A stretch of 64,000 nucleotides of DNA from Cohaesibacter sp. (lineage in GTDB: Bacteria; Pseudomonadota; Alphaproteobacteria; Rhizobiales; Cohaesibacteraceae): contig JAOXSH010000065.1 in the NCBI GenBank assembly GCA_025800145.1, positions 1-64,000 of the forward strand, read 5' to 3'. Positions within the stretch are counted from its first letter, which is position 1; each line of letters opens with the position of its first letter. A model generated the notes under the pieces. That model did not search any database. It worked only from the letters and a program-made list of their open reading frames with translations, and had not been told where the DNA came from. This document shows positions 33,447 through 43,802 of this stretch, in pieces. The position numbers and the translations under genes are program-made.

Positions 33447-36034
33447 TGCGCCAGCTTGACTATCAGGCCCGCGTTCTCGACACGCTGGACACCTATCTGA
33501 AAGAGCTTGCCGACGCCAAAGCCCTTGCAGACCAACAGGAAACGGCGCTAAAGACCTTGGGCGATGCCGCCAAGGGCATGGTCATTCCCGATTTTGCCGA
33601 GGCAGCATGGGGCAAAATGCAGACGGCAGGCAAGCTGCCCGCGTCACGGGCTGATATACCCTTCTCGCCGCGTCATGATGGAACGGGCCGCGTGGTGCCC
33701 AATGTCACGTTGAAGGTGCCCACGGGCGGTGGCAAGACCTATCTGGCAACCAATGGCGTCTCCAAAGTGCTTGCCAAATATCTGGGGCATAACACGGGCT
33801 TTGTCCTGTGGATCGTGCCGAATGAAGCGATCTACACGCAGACGCTCAAGCACCTGAAAGACCGCGAACACCCCTATCGGCAGGTGCTGGACCGCGCATC
33901 GGCCTTTCGCACCAGGATCATGGAAAAGGGTGACCGTCTGAATGCCGTGGATGTAGAGACACATCTTTGCGTCATGGTGTTGATGCTGCAATCGGGCAAC
34001 CGTGAGAACAAGGAAACCCTGCGCATGTTCCGCGACCGGGGCGATGTGCACGGGTTCTTCCCACCAGAAGGCGAGCAACAGGCGCACAGGAAAGCGTTTA
34101 AGCAGACGCCCAACTTGGACGGCTACAAGGACGATCTTTACCCGATGGTAAAGGATAGCCTTGGCAATGCCCTTCGCGTGATCCGGCCTGTGGTGGTGAT
34201 GGATGAAGGGCAGAAAGCAACCTCGCAACTGGCCTATGACACGCTTTACGGTTTCAATCCGTGCTTTGTTCTGGAACTGACGGCAACCCCCAAGGATGTG
34301 AAGGCGACCAATACGAAACCCGCACGGTTCGCCAATCTGTTGGTCGAGGTCATGGGCCGCGAACTTCATCAAGAAGAGATGATCAAGATGCCCCTGAACC
34401 TTGACCCAAGGCAGGGCACTGATTGGCGCACAACGCTGACAGCAGGCTTGGACAAGCTCAATGAGCTGGACGCTACGGCACGCGCCTTCACCGCCGAGAA
34501 AGGCCCCACGCGATACATACGACCCATCATGCTGGTGCAGGTGGAGCGAACCGGCAAAGAACAACGCGACGGTGAACATATCCACTCTGAGGATGTGAAA
34601 GAATGGTTGCTGACGGCGGGGCTGGATGAAGCCGAGATAGCGATTAAGACCGCAGAAAAGAACGACCTTAACCAGCCTGAGAACCTGGACCTTCTGAGTG
34701 ACAAGAACCGCGTGCGCGTGATTGTCACCAAGTCCGCGCTTCAGGAAGGCTGGGACTGCCCGTTTGCCTATGTCCTGTGTTCCCTGTCGGCGTCTTCCAA
34801 TCTGTCGGCCATGACCCAACTTGTTGGCCGCATCCTGCGCCAGCCACATGCGCTCAAGACTGGCGTTGATCCGCTGGATGAATGCTATGTCATCACCCAC
34901 CATGCGGACACCGCCGTCGTTGTGGCATCCATCAAGAAGGGATTAGAGGCCGATGGCCTAGGGGACATGGTTCTGGCCGTCTCAGGCGATACAGGGGCCA
35001 CTCCGCGCGTCGCGCGGGCTATCAAACGCCGTCCAGAGTTCGAGAAGCTGGACATCTTCTTGCCCAAAGTGCTTTGGCTGGGCGATGGAGAGCCGCGCGA
35101 GTTTGAATATGAAACCGACCTGTTGGCGCGGCTTGACTGGCGTGGCTACGATCCAACCCCCACCGCCCGGCGCGTTCCTGAGAACCCGATAGCCGCCATA
35201 TCGCAGCTTCAACGGATCAGTTTGGCCAATGATGGTGATGAGTTGCTTGAGAACAAGCCGGTTGCAGCAAGCCACGAGGCCGTCACCTTTGATCCATCCT
35301 ACGTTGCACGGGTGATATCAGACCTTGTGCCAAACCCGTTCGTCGCACGGTCCATCGTGGCCGATCTGTTGACGGCCTTGCAGGCCCGTGGCTTCGATGA
35401 CGCCAAAATAGGCACCGCGACCGGCATCATCATCAGCTTGTTACGTGAAGACTTGGACAAAGAGCGTCTGGCACGCTCTGAGGCGCAGTTTAAAGATGAT
35501 CTATCCAGCGGCCTGATCCACTTCCGCCTTCGTATCGATGGCCAGAACTGGCATATGCCCAAGACGATCACAACAACCGAACCAGAAGGCGCTGACATGC
35601 TGGCAAACAAGAACGGTCTACCACTTGAGCGGAACCTATTTGCCCCGGTCTACAAGGCGGAACTGAACGAAGATGAGCAGCGGGTTGCGGTTATGCTGGA
35701 TGACGCATCCACGCTCAAATGGTGGCACCGCAACGCGGTCGGGGCCTATGGCCTTCAGGGCTGGCGGCGTGGGCGGATTTATCCTGACTTCCTGTTCGCC
35801 GTTAAACGTGCCGGTGAAGATGGTGAGGTCATCGCTTTGGAGACCAAGGGTGATCACCTTCAGAATGAAGACACAGACTATAAAAGTGCTTTGCTGCAAG
35901 CTTTGACGGATGGTTTCGCGTGGGACAACACGACGCCCGTGGGCCAGTTAGAGCTGACCAACACAGGGGAAACCATGCGCTGCGACCTGATATTGATGAA
36001 AGACATCAAGGCCGATCTGCCGGGCCTACTATAG
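33446..36034 (+). CDS. res: Type III restriction endonuclease subunit (Res)
   Basis: This 862-residue protein has an SF2 helicase core: Walker A VPTGGGKTYLA near residue 95, a motif II-like VVMDEGQK, SALQEGWDCPFAYVLC and the motif VI region QLVGRILRQPH. At the C-terminus a PD-(D/E)xK nuclease is seen (IYPDFLFAV..VIALETKG). Res with Mod moves along DNA and cuts unmodified inverted sites using ATP. The length is near the family norm and all catalytic parts are present, so the system looks intact. It shares one base with the mod stop. Confidence 0.93.
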   Translation: MRQLDYQARVLDTLDTYLKELADAKALADQQETALKTLGDAAKGMVIPDFAEAAWGKMQTAGKLPASRADIPFSPRHDGTGRVVPNVTLKVPTGGGKTYLATNGVSKVLAKYLGHNTGFVLWIVPNEAIYTQTLKHLKDREHPYRQVLDRASAFRTRIMEKGDRLNAVDVETHLCVMVLMLQSGNRENKETLRMFRDRGDVHGFFPPEGEQQAHRKAFKQTPNLDGYKDDLYPMVKDSLGNALRVIRPVVVMDEGQKATSQLAYDTLYGFNPCFVLELTATPKDVKATNTKPARFANLLVEVMGRELHQEEMIKMPLNLDPRQGTDWRTTLTAGLDKLNELDATARAFTAEKGPTRYIRPIMLVQVERTGKEQRDGEHIHSEDVKEWLLTAGLDEAEIAIKTAEKNDLNQPENLDLLSDKNRVRVIVTKSALQEGWDCPFAYVLCSLSASSNLSAMTQLVGRILRQPHALKTGVDPLDECYVITHHADTAVVVASIKKGLEADGLGDMVLAVSGDTGATPRVARAIKRRPEFEKLDIFLPKVLWLGDGEPREFEYETDLLARLDWRGYDPTPTARRVPENPIAAISQLQRISLANDGDELLENKPVAASHEAVTFDPSYVARVISDLVPNPFVARSIVADLLTALQARGFDDAKIGTATGIIISLLREDLDKERLARSEAQFKDDLSSGLIHFRLRIDGQNWHMPKTITTTEPEGADMLANKNGLPLERNLFAPVYKAELNEDEQRVAVMLDDASTLKWWHRNAVGAYGLQGWRRGRIYPDFLFAVKRAGEDGEVIALETKGDHLQNEDTDYKSALLQALTDGFAWDNTTPVGQLELTNTGETMRCDLILMKDIKADLPGLL

Positions 36035-36061
36035 GGATAGTATGGAGAGCGCACCAAACTT

Positions 36062-36105
36062 ATACCGTTGGTATTAGAGCCTGATGTAAAAGTCCTGAGC
36101 CAGCT
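36062..36105. repeat. Family B half palindrome and family A end at right edge of island
   Basis: ATACCGTTGGTAT (a deleted family-B unit) is followed by GAGCCTGATGTAAAAGTCCT (family-A end), directly after the res gene. Confidence 0.7.
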
Positions 36106-36138
36106 ATCACACTTGCATAGCATTAGGACATAAACAAA

Positions 36139-38418
36139 TCAGGCAATGCGCAGGCCATTGGGAGCGGATTTGGGCACAAGGTGATGGGCCTCAACAGGCT
36201 TGGAGAAATAATAGCCCTGAATGTCATCACATCCAAGATTGGACAACAACTCAAGCTGTTCCTTGGTTTCCACCCCTTCTGCCAAAACTTTCAGGCCAAG
36301 GCTGTGCCCCATGGCAATAATAGCAGAAATAATGGCCGTCGCGCTTTTATCGCTCAGAATATCCCGGATGAAACTGCGATCAATCTTGAGCGTATCAATG
36401 GGGAAATGGCGCAGATAATTCATAGAGGAATAAGCAACCCCAAAATCATCAATAGACAAAGAAAAGCCAAGCTCTTTTAACCGTGTTAGCAATTTGGCTG
36501 AATAAGCCGGATCTTCCATCAGCCATGTCTCGGTAATTTCAAATTCAATCCGTTTCGGATCAACACCACTGACTTGCAGCAAATTTTCCAGATCATACAT
36601 AAAGCCAGCCGCCATCAACTGACGCCCGGACAAATTGATCGAAACAATTTCTGGTGCCTGATCCACTGACTGCCAGATAGAGAGTTGCTGAAACACCGAT
36701 TTCAGAACAAAATGACCCAATTCACAAATCTGACCGGTTTCTTCTGCAATGGGAATGAATTGTGCAGGACTGATAACGGTCTCACCATCCAGACGCCAGC
36801 GCAACAAGGCCTCCGCTCCCACCATCTGACCATCGCGAGCAGAATGCTTGGATTGATAGACCATGAAAAATTGGTCTTTCTTCAATCCCTTATTCATCAG
36901 CATCATCAAGGTTGCTTCATTGTCAGCCTTTTCGCACAAGGCATCATGGAAAAATTCAAAGCGATTTCGACCCTGCGCTTTCGCATGATAAGTCGCCAAA
37001 TCAGCATTGCGCAAAAGCCCTTTGATATCCTCTCCATGCTCAGGATAAAGCGCAATCCCAACTGAAGCGGAAATCGAAATCGTCTGCCCCTCAATATCGT
37101 AAGGCTTGGCAAGAGAGGATAAAATATCGCGCGCAATCTCGCTCGATTGAGCAACAACATCGACATCTATGCCTTTGGGCTGAAACACAACAGCAAATTC
37201 GTCTCCCCCCAAACGGGCGGCATAAGCCTTACCTCCCGTGCAAATGCGCAAACGATCCGCCGTCATACGCAGCAAAATATCCCCCGATGCATGACCCATA
37301 CGATCATTGACAGCCTTAAAGCCGTCCAGATCCATGAATAAAAGAGCAAAGCGGGCGTCTTGATCGCGCTGCTCACTCAAAACCTGCTTCAGCTTATCCT
37401 GAAAATGCGTACGGTTGGGCAAATCCGTGCCCATATCATAATAAGCAAGGCGCTTGATACGCTGCTCGGCATATTTGCGTTCGGAAATATCCGAAAAGAT
37501 CATAATATAATGCTTATTCTCGCCGGTTGCCGGATCAACAACCCCTTTGAGCGTGCAATCGACGGGAAAGACATTGCCATTTTTGGGTTTGACCAACAAT
37601 TCCCCGGACCAAAAGCCCGTTTTCAAAAGTTCAATCGTCAATTTCCGATAAAAGTCATCGGCTTCCCAATCAGAACGAAGCAAAAAAATATGCTGACCAC
37701 GGGCTTCCTCTTCCGTCCAGCCTGTCATTGTCTCAAATGTGCGATTGGCTTTGATAATATGCCAGTCATTGCGCACAATCAGCACGATATCATGGCTATT
37801 TTGAAAAACACTCGAAGACAGCCGCAATTCCTGCTCAATCAAAGAGCGCTCCAATTCATGGGAAATACGATCCGCAAAAAGCTGCAAAAGAGGATAATTC
37901 CAGTCATCAAGCTCCATAGGCTCGGTGTCGCAAATCACCACAAGCCCAATAGCCTCTCCTTTGCTGTTTTTGAGAACCGACCCATAATAGCTTTGCAGGC
38001 CCATCTCGACCAGCAAGTCATCGTCAGGATATTGATGCAGCAACCCGGAGGCAACATAAAGCTCACCCCTTTTGAGCACCTGCTGGCAGGGCGAGCCACA
38101 GAGCGGATACACCATATTGTCGCTCATCTGCCCATCCGCAAAGCACGAAATGGTCTGAATATGGCTCATGCCGCTCATATCCTGCAACATACCAATAAAG
38201 GCATAGCGACTGCCATAAGCTGTTGAAATCTGTTCAATACAGCGACGAAGGAAAACATCTTTTGTCTGACTGGGGACGGAAATGGCCAACAAGGCCTGAA
38301 AAGCCCGCTGAAATTTGTCATTCTTAACCAGAAGCGAGCGATCCGATGCCAAAAGCTCAGACATGGGAAATATCCGCTCTGATGCTGGTTTTGAATCGTC
38401 AAATGCCATTCTGATCAC
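36139..38418 (-). CDS. GAF-PAS-GGDEF-EAL cyclic-di-GMP enzyme
   Basis: The 759 residues form four domains: GAF (about 30-200), PAS (205-330), GGDEF (335-500, with ARLGGDEFAVVF) and EAL (505-755). The EAL residues needed for hydrolysis are all present: GAEALLRW, INLSGRQL, EITETWLM, DDFGVAYSS, TLKIDRSF, EGVETKEQ. The GGDEF motif is intact, but no RxxD inhibitory site precedes it. It could make and break cyclic-di-GMP in the cytoplasm in response to GAF/PAS signals. No membrane segment is seen. It is divergent from pyrC. Confidence 0.95.
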   Translation of the reverse strand: MIRMAFDDSKPASERIFPMSELLASDRSLLVKNDKFQRAFQALLAISVPSQTKDVFLRRCIEQISTAYGSRYAFIGMLQDMSGMSHIQTISCFADGQMSDNMVYPLCGSPCQQVLKRGELYVASGLLHQYPDDDLLVEMGLQSYYGSVLKNSKGEAIGLVVICDTEPMELDDWNYPLLQLFADRISHELERSLIEQELRLSSSVFQNSHDIVLIVRNDWHIIKANRTFETMTGWTEEEARGQHIFLLRSDWEADDFYRKLTIELLKTGFWSGELLVKPKNGNVFPVDCTLKGVVDPATGENKHYIMIFSDISERKYAEQRIKRLAYYDMGTDLPNRTHFQDKLKQVLSEQRDQDARFALLFMDLDGFKAVNDRMGHASGDILLRMTADRLRICTGGKAYAARLGGDEFAVVFQPKGIDVDVVAQSSEIARDILSSLAKPYDIEGQTISISASVGIALYPEHGEDIKGLLRNADLATYHAKAQGRNRFEFFHDALCEKADNEATLMMLMNKGLKKDQFFMVYQSKHSARDGQMVGAEALLRWRLDGETVISPAQFIPIAEETGQICELGHFVLKSVFQQLSIWQSVDQAPEIVSINLSGRQLMAAGFMYDLENLLQVSGVDPKRIEFEITETWLMEDPAYSAKLLTRLKELGFSLSIDDFGVAYSSMNYLRHFPIDTLKIDRSFIRDILSDKSATAIISAIIAMGHSLGLKVLAEGVETKEQLELLSNLGCDDIQGYYFSKPVEAHHLVPKSAPNGLRIA

Positions 38419-38803
38419 TCACCCGAATATAGCTAGGCTCAGGTCTCATTCATGTCAAATAAACTACAAGGTCTTGCGCGCTACAGTGAAGAGAAAATCT
38501 TAAAAAACCGGAACTCAGACGAAATTAAAACGAAATTTGGTCCAAAATCAGGTGAAATTGTTCAAGATCAGTCAAAATAAACCATAAATAATACAAAACC
38601 GATCAAACTCCTCTTGGTGCCTGATTTACAATCTTGATAAGACTTTTAAATCAGGCACCAAGAATCATCATCTTCCTGCATTCTTTCGCAAAGAACCAAG
38701 CAAGCCAACAAAACCAGCCTCTGGCGCATTTGCCGGTTGTTTTTCACTGCCACTCGCCGTAAGAAAAACAAACATTTCAGGACCATTTCACAGGAGTAGC
38801 ACA
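38419..38803. other. Divergent gap between the GGDEF/EAL gene and pyrC
   Basis: No gene is seen. It contains the family-A-type palindrome at 38613-38662, and must hold promoters for both neighbours. Confidence 0.5.
38613..38662. repeat. Short palindrome made of two family A ends
   Basis: CTTGGTGCCTGATTTA and TAAATCAGGCACCAAG are perfect 16-bp inverse arms around an 18-base loop that includes AAGACTTT. It looks like a family-A element reduced to its two ends. Confidence 0.75.
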
Positions 38804-39853
38804 ATGGTGAGCGAGCTAACAATCCAACGCCCAAACGACATGCATCTGCATTTGCGCGATGGCGATATGCTCAAGGCTGTTACCCCGCACACCAGCGCCG
38901 ATTTTGGTCGCGCCATCATCATGCCCAATCTGGTGCCTCCGGTCACCCGAACAGACCATGCCCGCGCCTATCATCAGCGCATTATGGCAGCAGTGCCCAA
39001 AGGCCATGCCTTTGACCCAATGATGACCCTTTATCTGACAGAAACAACAGATATAGACGATCTCGTCAATGGCGTGAAAGAAGGGCTGATCAAGGCCGTG
39101 AAACTCTATCCGGCAGGGGCAACGACGAATTCCGACAGCGGCGTGCGGGACGTAACAAAGATTATGCCCGTTCTGGAAAAAATGGCCGAAATCAACTTGC
39201 CCTTGCTGGTACATGGTGAAGTCACCACCCATGAAATCGATATTTTTGATCGGGAAAAAGTCTTTATCGAAACGGTACTGGATCCCCTGCGCCAGGCATT
39301 GCCAGACTTGCGCGTGGTCATGGAACATATCACCACAAAAGACGGGGCAGACTATGCCGCAGCGGGCAATGAAAATCTCGCCGCCACCATCACAACCCAT
39401 CATTTGATCATCAACCGCAATCACATTCTGGTCGGCGGCATCAAGCCCCATTATTATTGCCTGCCGGTTGCCAAGCGCGAAGAGCATCGCCTTGCCTTGC
39501 GCAAAGCCGCAACCTCTGGCGATCCTCGCTTTTTCCTTGGCACAGATTCCGCCCCCCACACCACATCAACCAAGGAAAATGCCTGCGGTTGCGCCGGTAT
39601 CTATTCCTCACTCAATACCATGAGCTGCCTGACGGAAGTCTTTGAACAGGAAAAAGCCCTCGACAAACTCGAAGCTTTTGCGTCCCTCAATGGGGCCGCT
39701 TTCTATGGCCTAGCCCCCAATCCTCAAAAAATGCGCCTTGTCAAACAGCAAGAACCGGTCTCATATCCCGCCACCATTGAAGTCGGCAATGAGACTGTCA
39801 CAACCTTCGACCCCGGCTACCCCCTGCACTGGCGCGTGGAAAATCTCGATTAG
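38804..39853 (+). CDS. pyrC: Dihydroorotase (class II)
   Basis: The 349-residue enzyme closes carbamoyl-aspartate to dihydroorotate in pyrimidine synthesis. Seen are the metal ligands [12 protein letters not shown], the lysine region [29 protein letters not shown] and LGTDSAPH. The size and motifs match the E. coli PyrC class. CAGGAG before the start supports ATG 38804. It seems to be a single-gene unit followed by a family-C repeat end. Confidence 0.96.
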   Translation: MVSELTIQRPNDMHLHLRDGDMLKAVTPHTSADFGRAIIMPNLVPPVTRTDHARAYHQRIMAAVPKGHAFDPMMTLYLTETTDIDDLVNGVKEGLIKAVKLYPAGATTNSDSGVRDVTKIMPVLEKMAEINLPLLVHGEVTTHEIDIFDREKVFIETVLDPLRQALPDLRVVMEHITTKDGADYAAAGNENLAATITTHHLIINRNHILVGGIKPHYYCLPVAKREEHRLALRKAATSGDPRFFLGTDSAPHTTSTKENACGCAGIYSSLNTMSCLTEVFEQEKALDKLEAFASLNGAAFYGLAPNPQKMRLVKQQEPVSYPATIEVGNETVTTFDPGYPLHWRVENLD

Positions 39854-39861
39854 CACTACAG

Positions 39862-39889
39862 TTGCGTATTTATTCAAAATGCTCTAGGA
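39862..39889. repeat. Family C repeat end
   Basis: GTATTTATTCAAAATGCTCTAG, the right end of family C, lies just after pyrC. Confidence 0.6.
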
Positions 39890-39991
39890 CGCAGGCTGAT
39901 AACCTGCCAATAAAATAAAAAACAGATTGAAATACAGGGCCGAGATTCGTACAAGAAAGCTCGGCATATCAAATCACATATGCCAAAGGCT

Positions 39992-40068
39992 GGCCCCTTA
40001 GCTCAGTTGGATAGAGCAGCTGACTTCTAATCAGCAGGTCGAGGGTTCGAATCCTTCAGGGGTCGCCA
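39992..40068 (+). tRNA. tRNA-Arg (UCU)
   Basis: This is a 77-nt cloverleaf: acceptor GGCCCCT/AGGGGTC, D-arm GCTCAGTTGGATAGAGC, anticodon stem GCTGA/TCAGC with loop CTTCTAA (anticodon TCT), T-arm GAGGGTTCGAATCCTTC, discriminator G and encoded CCA. Confidence 0.96.
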
Positions 40069-40137
40069 TTTTTGCACAATTCGCATCTGCACAATCAAAA
40101 GGCAGCCCATTGATATGAGCCGCCTTTGTTATCTTTT

Positions 40138-40150
40138 ATGCCGTTGGTAT
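40138..40150. repeat. Family B half palindrome at a stop codon
   Basis: ATGCCGTTGGTAT ends on the first base of the reverse-strand stop codon of the acyltransferase fusion gene. Confidence 0.65.
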
Positions 40151-43100
40151 CAATCCTCAGACAAGATCTCTTCAATTCGCGCCTTGGCTCCGGCAAAATC
40201 CAGCTTACCTGATCCCAAGACGGGAACAGTGCTGTGAAAAATTTCTGACGGTACCATCAAATCACTGGCTTTGCGCGATTTGGCAAAGGCAACAAAAGCA
40301 GAGCGTTGAGCGCCGGGATGATCGGTGATCATAACCAGCCGTTCGCCTTTACGGGCATCGGGAACAGAGGCAACAACAGACAGATAGCCGGGCCACAATT
40401 CTTCGGCCAAAGCCTCAACCGCAGCAAGCGAAACCATTTCACCGCCAATTTTTGCAAAGCGTTTGGCGCGGCCACGAATGAAAACAAAATCATCCTCATC
40501 CACTTCCACAATATCACCAGTATCGTGCCAGCCATCTTGTGGTGGCTCAAGCTGGCCCGGTGTTTCAGAGCGTAAATAGCCAGCCATCACATTGGCACCG
40601 CGCACCCAAAGACGCCCGCCTTTTTCAATCCCCGGCACAGGCTCCAATTTATGCTCCACTCCGGGCATCAATTTACCGACAGAGCCGGTGCGGCTATACA
40701 TCGGCGTATTGACCGCCAAAATAGGAGCGGTTTCTGTGACGCCATAGCCTTCCAGAATACGCAGGCCAAACAATTCCATATAAACATGACGGGTGCTTGG
40801 CTTGACCGGTTCCGCCCCTGCAAAACAATAGCGAATAGAGCGAAAATCAAACGGATTGGCTGTGCGGGCATACCCTTGCAAAAACGTATCCGTTCCAAAC
40901 AAAATGGTGGCATTGCTGCCATAAATCAGCTCTGGAATTTCCTTATAATGCAAAGGCGATGGATAGAGATAAACCGGAACACCAGACAAAAGGGGAAGCA
41001 ATGTGCCCACAGTCAAACCAAAGGAATGGAACATCGGCAAGACATTGAACAATTTGTCAGAGGCATTGAAATCAATCCGGGCAGCGGCTTGCGCGGCATT
41101 GGCCAACATATTGCGATGGGTCAGCACAACCCCCTTGGGCAGTCCTTCAGACCCGGAGGTGAACAGGATCACACCCGCATCCTCTGCCTTGCTTTTGACT
41201 TTGGGCGCGCCACGGCCAATCAAGCCTGCAATCTTGTCACCGATCGTGAAAGTTTCACGCATTTCATCTACCCAGACAAAGCGCACAGCATTTGATACAT
41301 CTGCAACAACCTGCTCCAAGCCTGCCTGCTCAACAAAAGCTTTGGAACTGACAATGCTGGTCACCTCCGCCGCCTTGCAAGCCGCCAGAATATTGGCGGA
41401 ACCGGCAGTGAAATTGATCATGGCCGGCACTTTGCCCGCTGACATCAAGCCCAGCATCACCGCAACAGAGCCATTGGCATTGGGCAACATGAAGCCCACA
41501 TGCGCCTGATCGGCAAAATCCCTGGAAAATCGATTGGCCAAAACGCGCACACCGGTCAAAAGCCGACCATAAGTCAGGCTCCCGGTCAGCGGATCCTCAC
41601 AGGCCACCCGGCCAAATCCAAGCCCTTTGCCTGCCTTGATCACCTTTTCAAGCACAGTGATCTCGGTATTGGTGGTGCGAAAGGCAAGCTCTGACATGAC
41701 CTGATAGAGCATATTGCCCGCTTTTTGGCGGCGCTCCTTGCCGCTCAAATCATCCTCAAGCGTCAGTTCAACCGGCTCCAGAATTTTGACTTTCAGTTTG
41801 GGAAACAGCTTGCGCTTGACAAAATGAGAGGTCAGACGGGAAAAATAACTGCGCTCCAAACCATCAATACGGATCGGCGCCACCTTGGCCCCGGTCTTGT
41901 CCGCAATCATCGCCGCCCCATCATAGACCTTCATCAAACGTCCGGTAACGGTGATCCGCCCTTCAGGAAAAATCACCAGAGGCTTGCCCCGCTGCATGGC
42001 TTTGATCAAGGTGCGCGTTGCCATGGGCTTGGTGGGATCAAGGCTCAAAAAATCACAAAAAGACAGGAAAGGCCGCACCCACCAGCGTTGGGCCATCGTG
42101 TGATCAACCGCAAAAATCGGATCCTCATCTCCCAAAGCAAGCGCCAACGCACCATCCAGAAAACTAACATGGTTCAAGGCCAAAATAGGAGCAGGACCGG
42201 CCTTGGCCAAATTCTCACGCCCCTCCACTTCCAAACGAAAGACAATGCGATAGCAAAGCAACAAAAAGTCACGCAAAATATTGGTGGGCAGATAAACCAG
42301 AGACAAAAGCGCAACCACAGCATTGGCAACAGCCAGCCCCAAGAGAATATTGGCAAGGGTCAAACCATAAGCCTGCCCAAAAGCCACAAGACCACCGGCC
42401 CCGACCATGAAGGCAGAATTAAGCACATTCACCGCAGCAATCACCCGCGCCCGATGATCGACTTTTGCCCAAGCCTGCACCGCAGTAAAAGCAGGCACCA
42501 CAAGAAAAGCCCCGGCAAAAGCCAGCCCGGCCAAATCAAGCGCCACATGTTGGGGCAGAGCATGAGCAAAAAACTCCCAAACATTGGCGGCAGCCAACGG
42601 CTCTTGAATGCCAGAGAGGGTCACATAAAGATCAAAACCGAAAACAGCCATTAGCAAGGCCCCAAAAGGCGCAGGCAACAAAACAATCCGCGCCCCGCAA
42701 AGCCAAGCAGCAACCGCAGACCCCAACCCAATGAACAAAGCAAAGATCGCGAGATAGACCGTAATGGCCAGCTCATCGCCCCCCATCATCTGTTTGACCA
42801 TAGTCGGCAACACAGACAATACAATCGCACCAACCAGCCAAAACCATGACACAATCAAACTGGCCCGCCAGATCCGGCGTTCACTTTTCAGCTCTTTGAG
42901 CAACAGCCAAGTGGAGGCGAGAAAATTGCGATGCACATGCAACTGCGCATCCCCCGAACCGGTATTGGGAATAGAGCGTGAAAAATGCCAGGCAAGAAGC
43001 GAAAACAGCATCATCAAAGGGCCAAAGAGCATAATATTGACACCACCAACCGACGCCAACCCACCAACAATGGTGCCACCAAGAATGGCAACAAATGTTG

Positions 43101-43539
43101 CAGCCTCAATCCACGCATTGGCGCGGGGCAAATCCTGTTTTTCCAGATGATCGGGCAAAATGCCATATTTGATCGGCCCAAACAAAGCCGAGATGACACC
43201 AAACAGAAACAAAGCCCCCATCATCACCCAAACCGATGACAGTGCCAGACCAACAATCGAGATCAGCGCCGCCCCCATTTCAAAAAGCTTGAGCTTTTCA
43301 GCCATTCGCCCCTTGTCATATTTATCGGCCAGCTCCCCGCCAAGGGCCGAAAACAGCAAAAAGGGCAACATGAAAATGGCCCCCGCCAGCGTCACCATTG
43401 AGGCCGCTTCTTGAGTAGTTAGCGTCGCAAGGATCAGAAAAATCAGAGAATTTTTGAGAAAATTATCATTGAACGCAGACAAAAACTGCGTCCAGAATAA
43501 AGGTGCAAAGCGATCCGACTGTAACAAATGAATGCGCAT
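40150..43539 (-). CDS. LplT-PlsC-Aas fusion: lysophospholipid transporter and acyltransferase/acyl-ACP synthetase
   Basis: This chain of about 1129 residues has three parts. An MFS domain (1-415) starts QFLSAFNDNFLKNSLIFLIL. A PlsC acyltransferase (about 430-630) has NHVSFLDG and FPEGRITVTG. An AMP-forming acyl synthetase (about 660-1129) has LFTSGSEGLPKGVVLTHRN and the late YGVTETAP and HDTGDIVEVDEDDFV. In E. coli the same activities are LplT and Aas, which import lysophospholipids and re-acylate them in the inner membrane. I start at ATG 43539 (AAAGAGAGACA upstream). The divergent TetR gene and operators point to repression. Confidence 0.93.
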   Translation of the reverse strand: MRIHLLQSDRFAPLFWTQFLSAFNDNFLKNSLIFLILATLTTQEAASMVTLAGAIFMLPFLLFSALGGELADKYDKGRMAEKLKLFEMGAALISIVGLALSSVWVMMGALFLFGVISALFGPIKYGILPDHLEKQDLPRANAWIEAATFVAILGGTIVGGLASVGGVNIMLFGPLMMLFSLLAWHFSRSIPNTGSGDAQLHVHRNFLASTWLLLKELKSERRIWRASLIVSWFWLVGAIVLSVLPTMVKQMMGGDELAITVYLAIFALFIGLGSAVAAWLCGARIVLLPAPFGALLMAVFGFDLYVTLSGIQEPLAAANVWEFFAHALPQHVALDLAGLAFAGAFLVVPAFTAVQAWAKVDHRARVIAAVNVLNSAFMVGAGGLVAFGQAYGLTLANILLGLAVANAVVALLSLVYLPTNILRDFLLLCYRIVFRLEVEGRENLAKAGPAPILALNHVSFLDGALALALGDEDPIFAVDHTMAQRWWVRPFLSFCDFLSLDPTKPMATRTLIKAMQRGKPLVIFPEGRITVTGRLMKVYDGAAMIADKTGAKVAPIRIDGLERSYFSRLTSHFVKRKLFPKLKVKILEPVELTLEDDLSGKERRQKAGNMLYQVMSELAFRTTNTEITVLEKVIKAGKGLGFGRVACEDPLTGSLTYGRLLTGVRVLANRFSRDFADQAHVGFMLPNANGSVAVMLGLMSAGKVPAMINFTAGSANILAACKAAEVTSIVSSKAFVEQAGLEQVVADVSNAVRFVWVDEMRETFTIGDKIAGLIGRGAPKVKSKAEDAGVILFTSGSEGLPKGVVLTHRNMLANAAQAAARIDFNASDKLFNVLPMFHSFGLTVGTLLPLLSGVPVYLYPSPLHYKEIPELIYGSNATILFGTDTFLQGYARTANPFDFRSIRYCFAGAEPVKPSTRHVYMELFGLRILEGYGVTETAPILAVNTPMYSRTGSVGKLMPGVEHKLEPVPGIEKGGRLWVRGANVMAGYLRSETPGQLEPPQDGWHDTGDIVEVDEDDFVFIRGRAKRFAKIGGEMVSLAAVEALAEELWPGYLSVVASVPDARKGERLVMITDHPGAQRSAFVAFAKSRKASDLMVPSEIFHSTVPVLGSGKLDFAGAKARIEEILSED

Positions 43540-43661
43540 TGTCTCTCTTTCTTTATAAAACCACCACTGCCCTGACATTGGCTCTCAATAGGCGCATTTG
43601 TATGGCTGCACTTTGAGACTTGACAAATGCTGACAAGAAAAGCGTCTTTATCGCCCTTGTT

Positions 43662-43705
43662 ATACCAACGGCACGAAAGATTAACCCATATGACCGGATT
43701 TTATT
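43662..43705. repeat. Family B repeat, partial
   Basis: ATACCAACGGCACGAAAGAT continues into CCATATGACCGGATTTTAT, but the right inverse arm is lost. Confidence 0.7.
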
Positions 43706-43802
43706 GGCCAGATTGAGTCAAAATGCCAGAAGCATCAAAATTATTCACCTCCCACCCGATGAAAAACAGCAAGCGCACTTGCTTTCCCCCCAAAGCAGGA
43801 AT

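Larger units (their letters stand above)
31370..36105. mobile_element. Type III restriction-modification island between direct repeats
   Basis: The segment holds a 5'-truncated resolvase, mod and res. It is bounded by two same-orientation copies of a family-A end: CCTGACTTAAAAATCCTGAG at 31370 and CCTGATGTAAAAGTCCTGAG at 36080. Inside, lysine is often AAG and third positions are G/C-rich, unlike the AAA-rich neighbours. tRNA-Met lies upstream, but no copy of its 3' end is seen at the right edge, so a tRNA-integrase mechanism is not shown. Entry by recombination at repeats is inferred. Confidence 0.65.

Noticed and set aside
33644-34903. 419-codon minus-strand ORF inside res
   Set aside because: Antisense of the helicase part of Res; composition effect of G/C-rich third positions, no domain seen.
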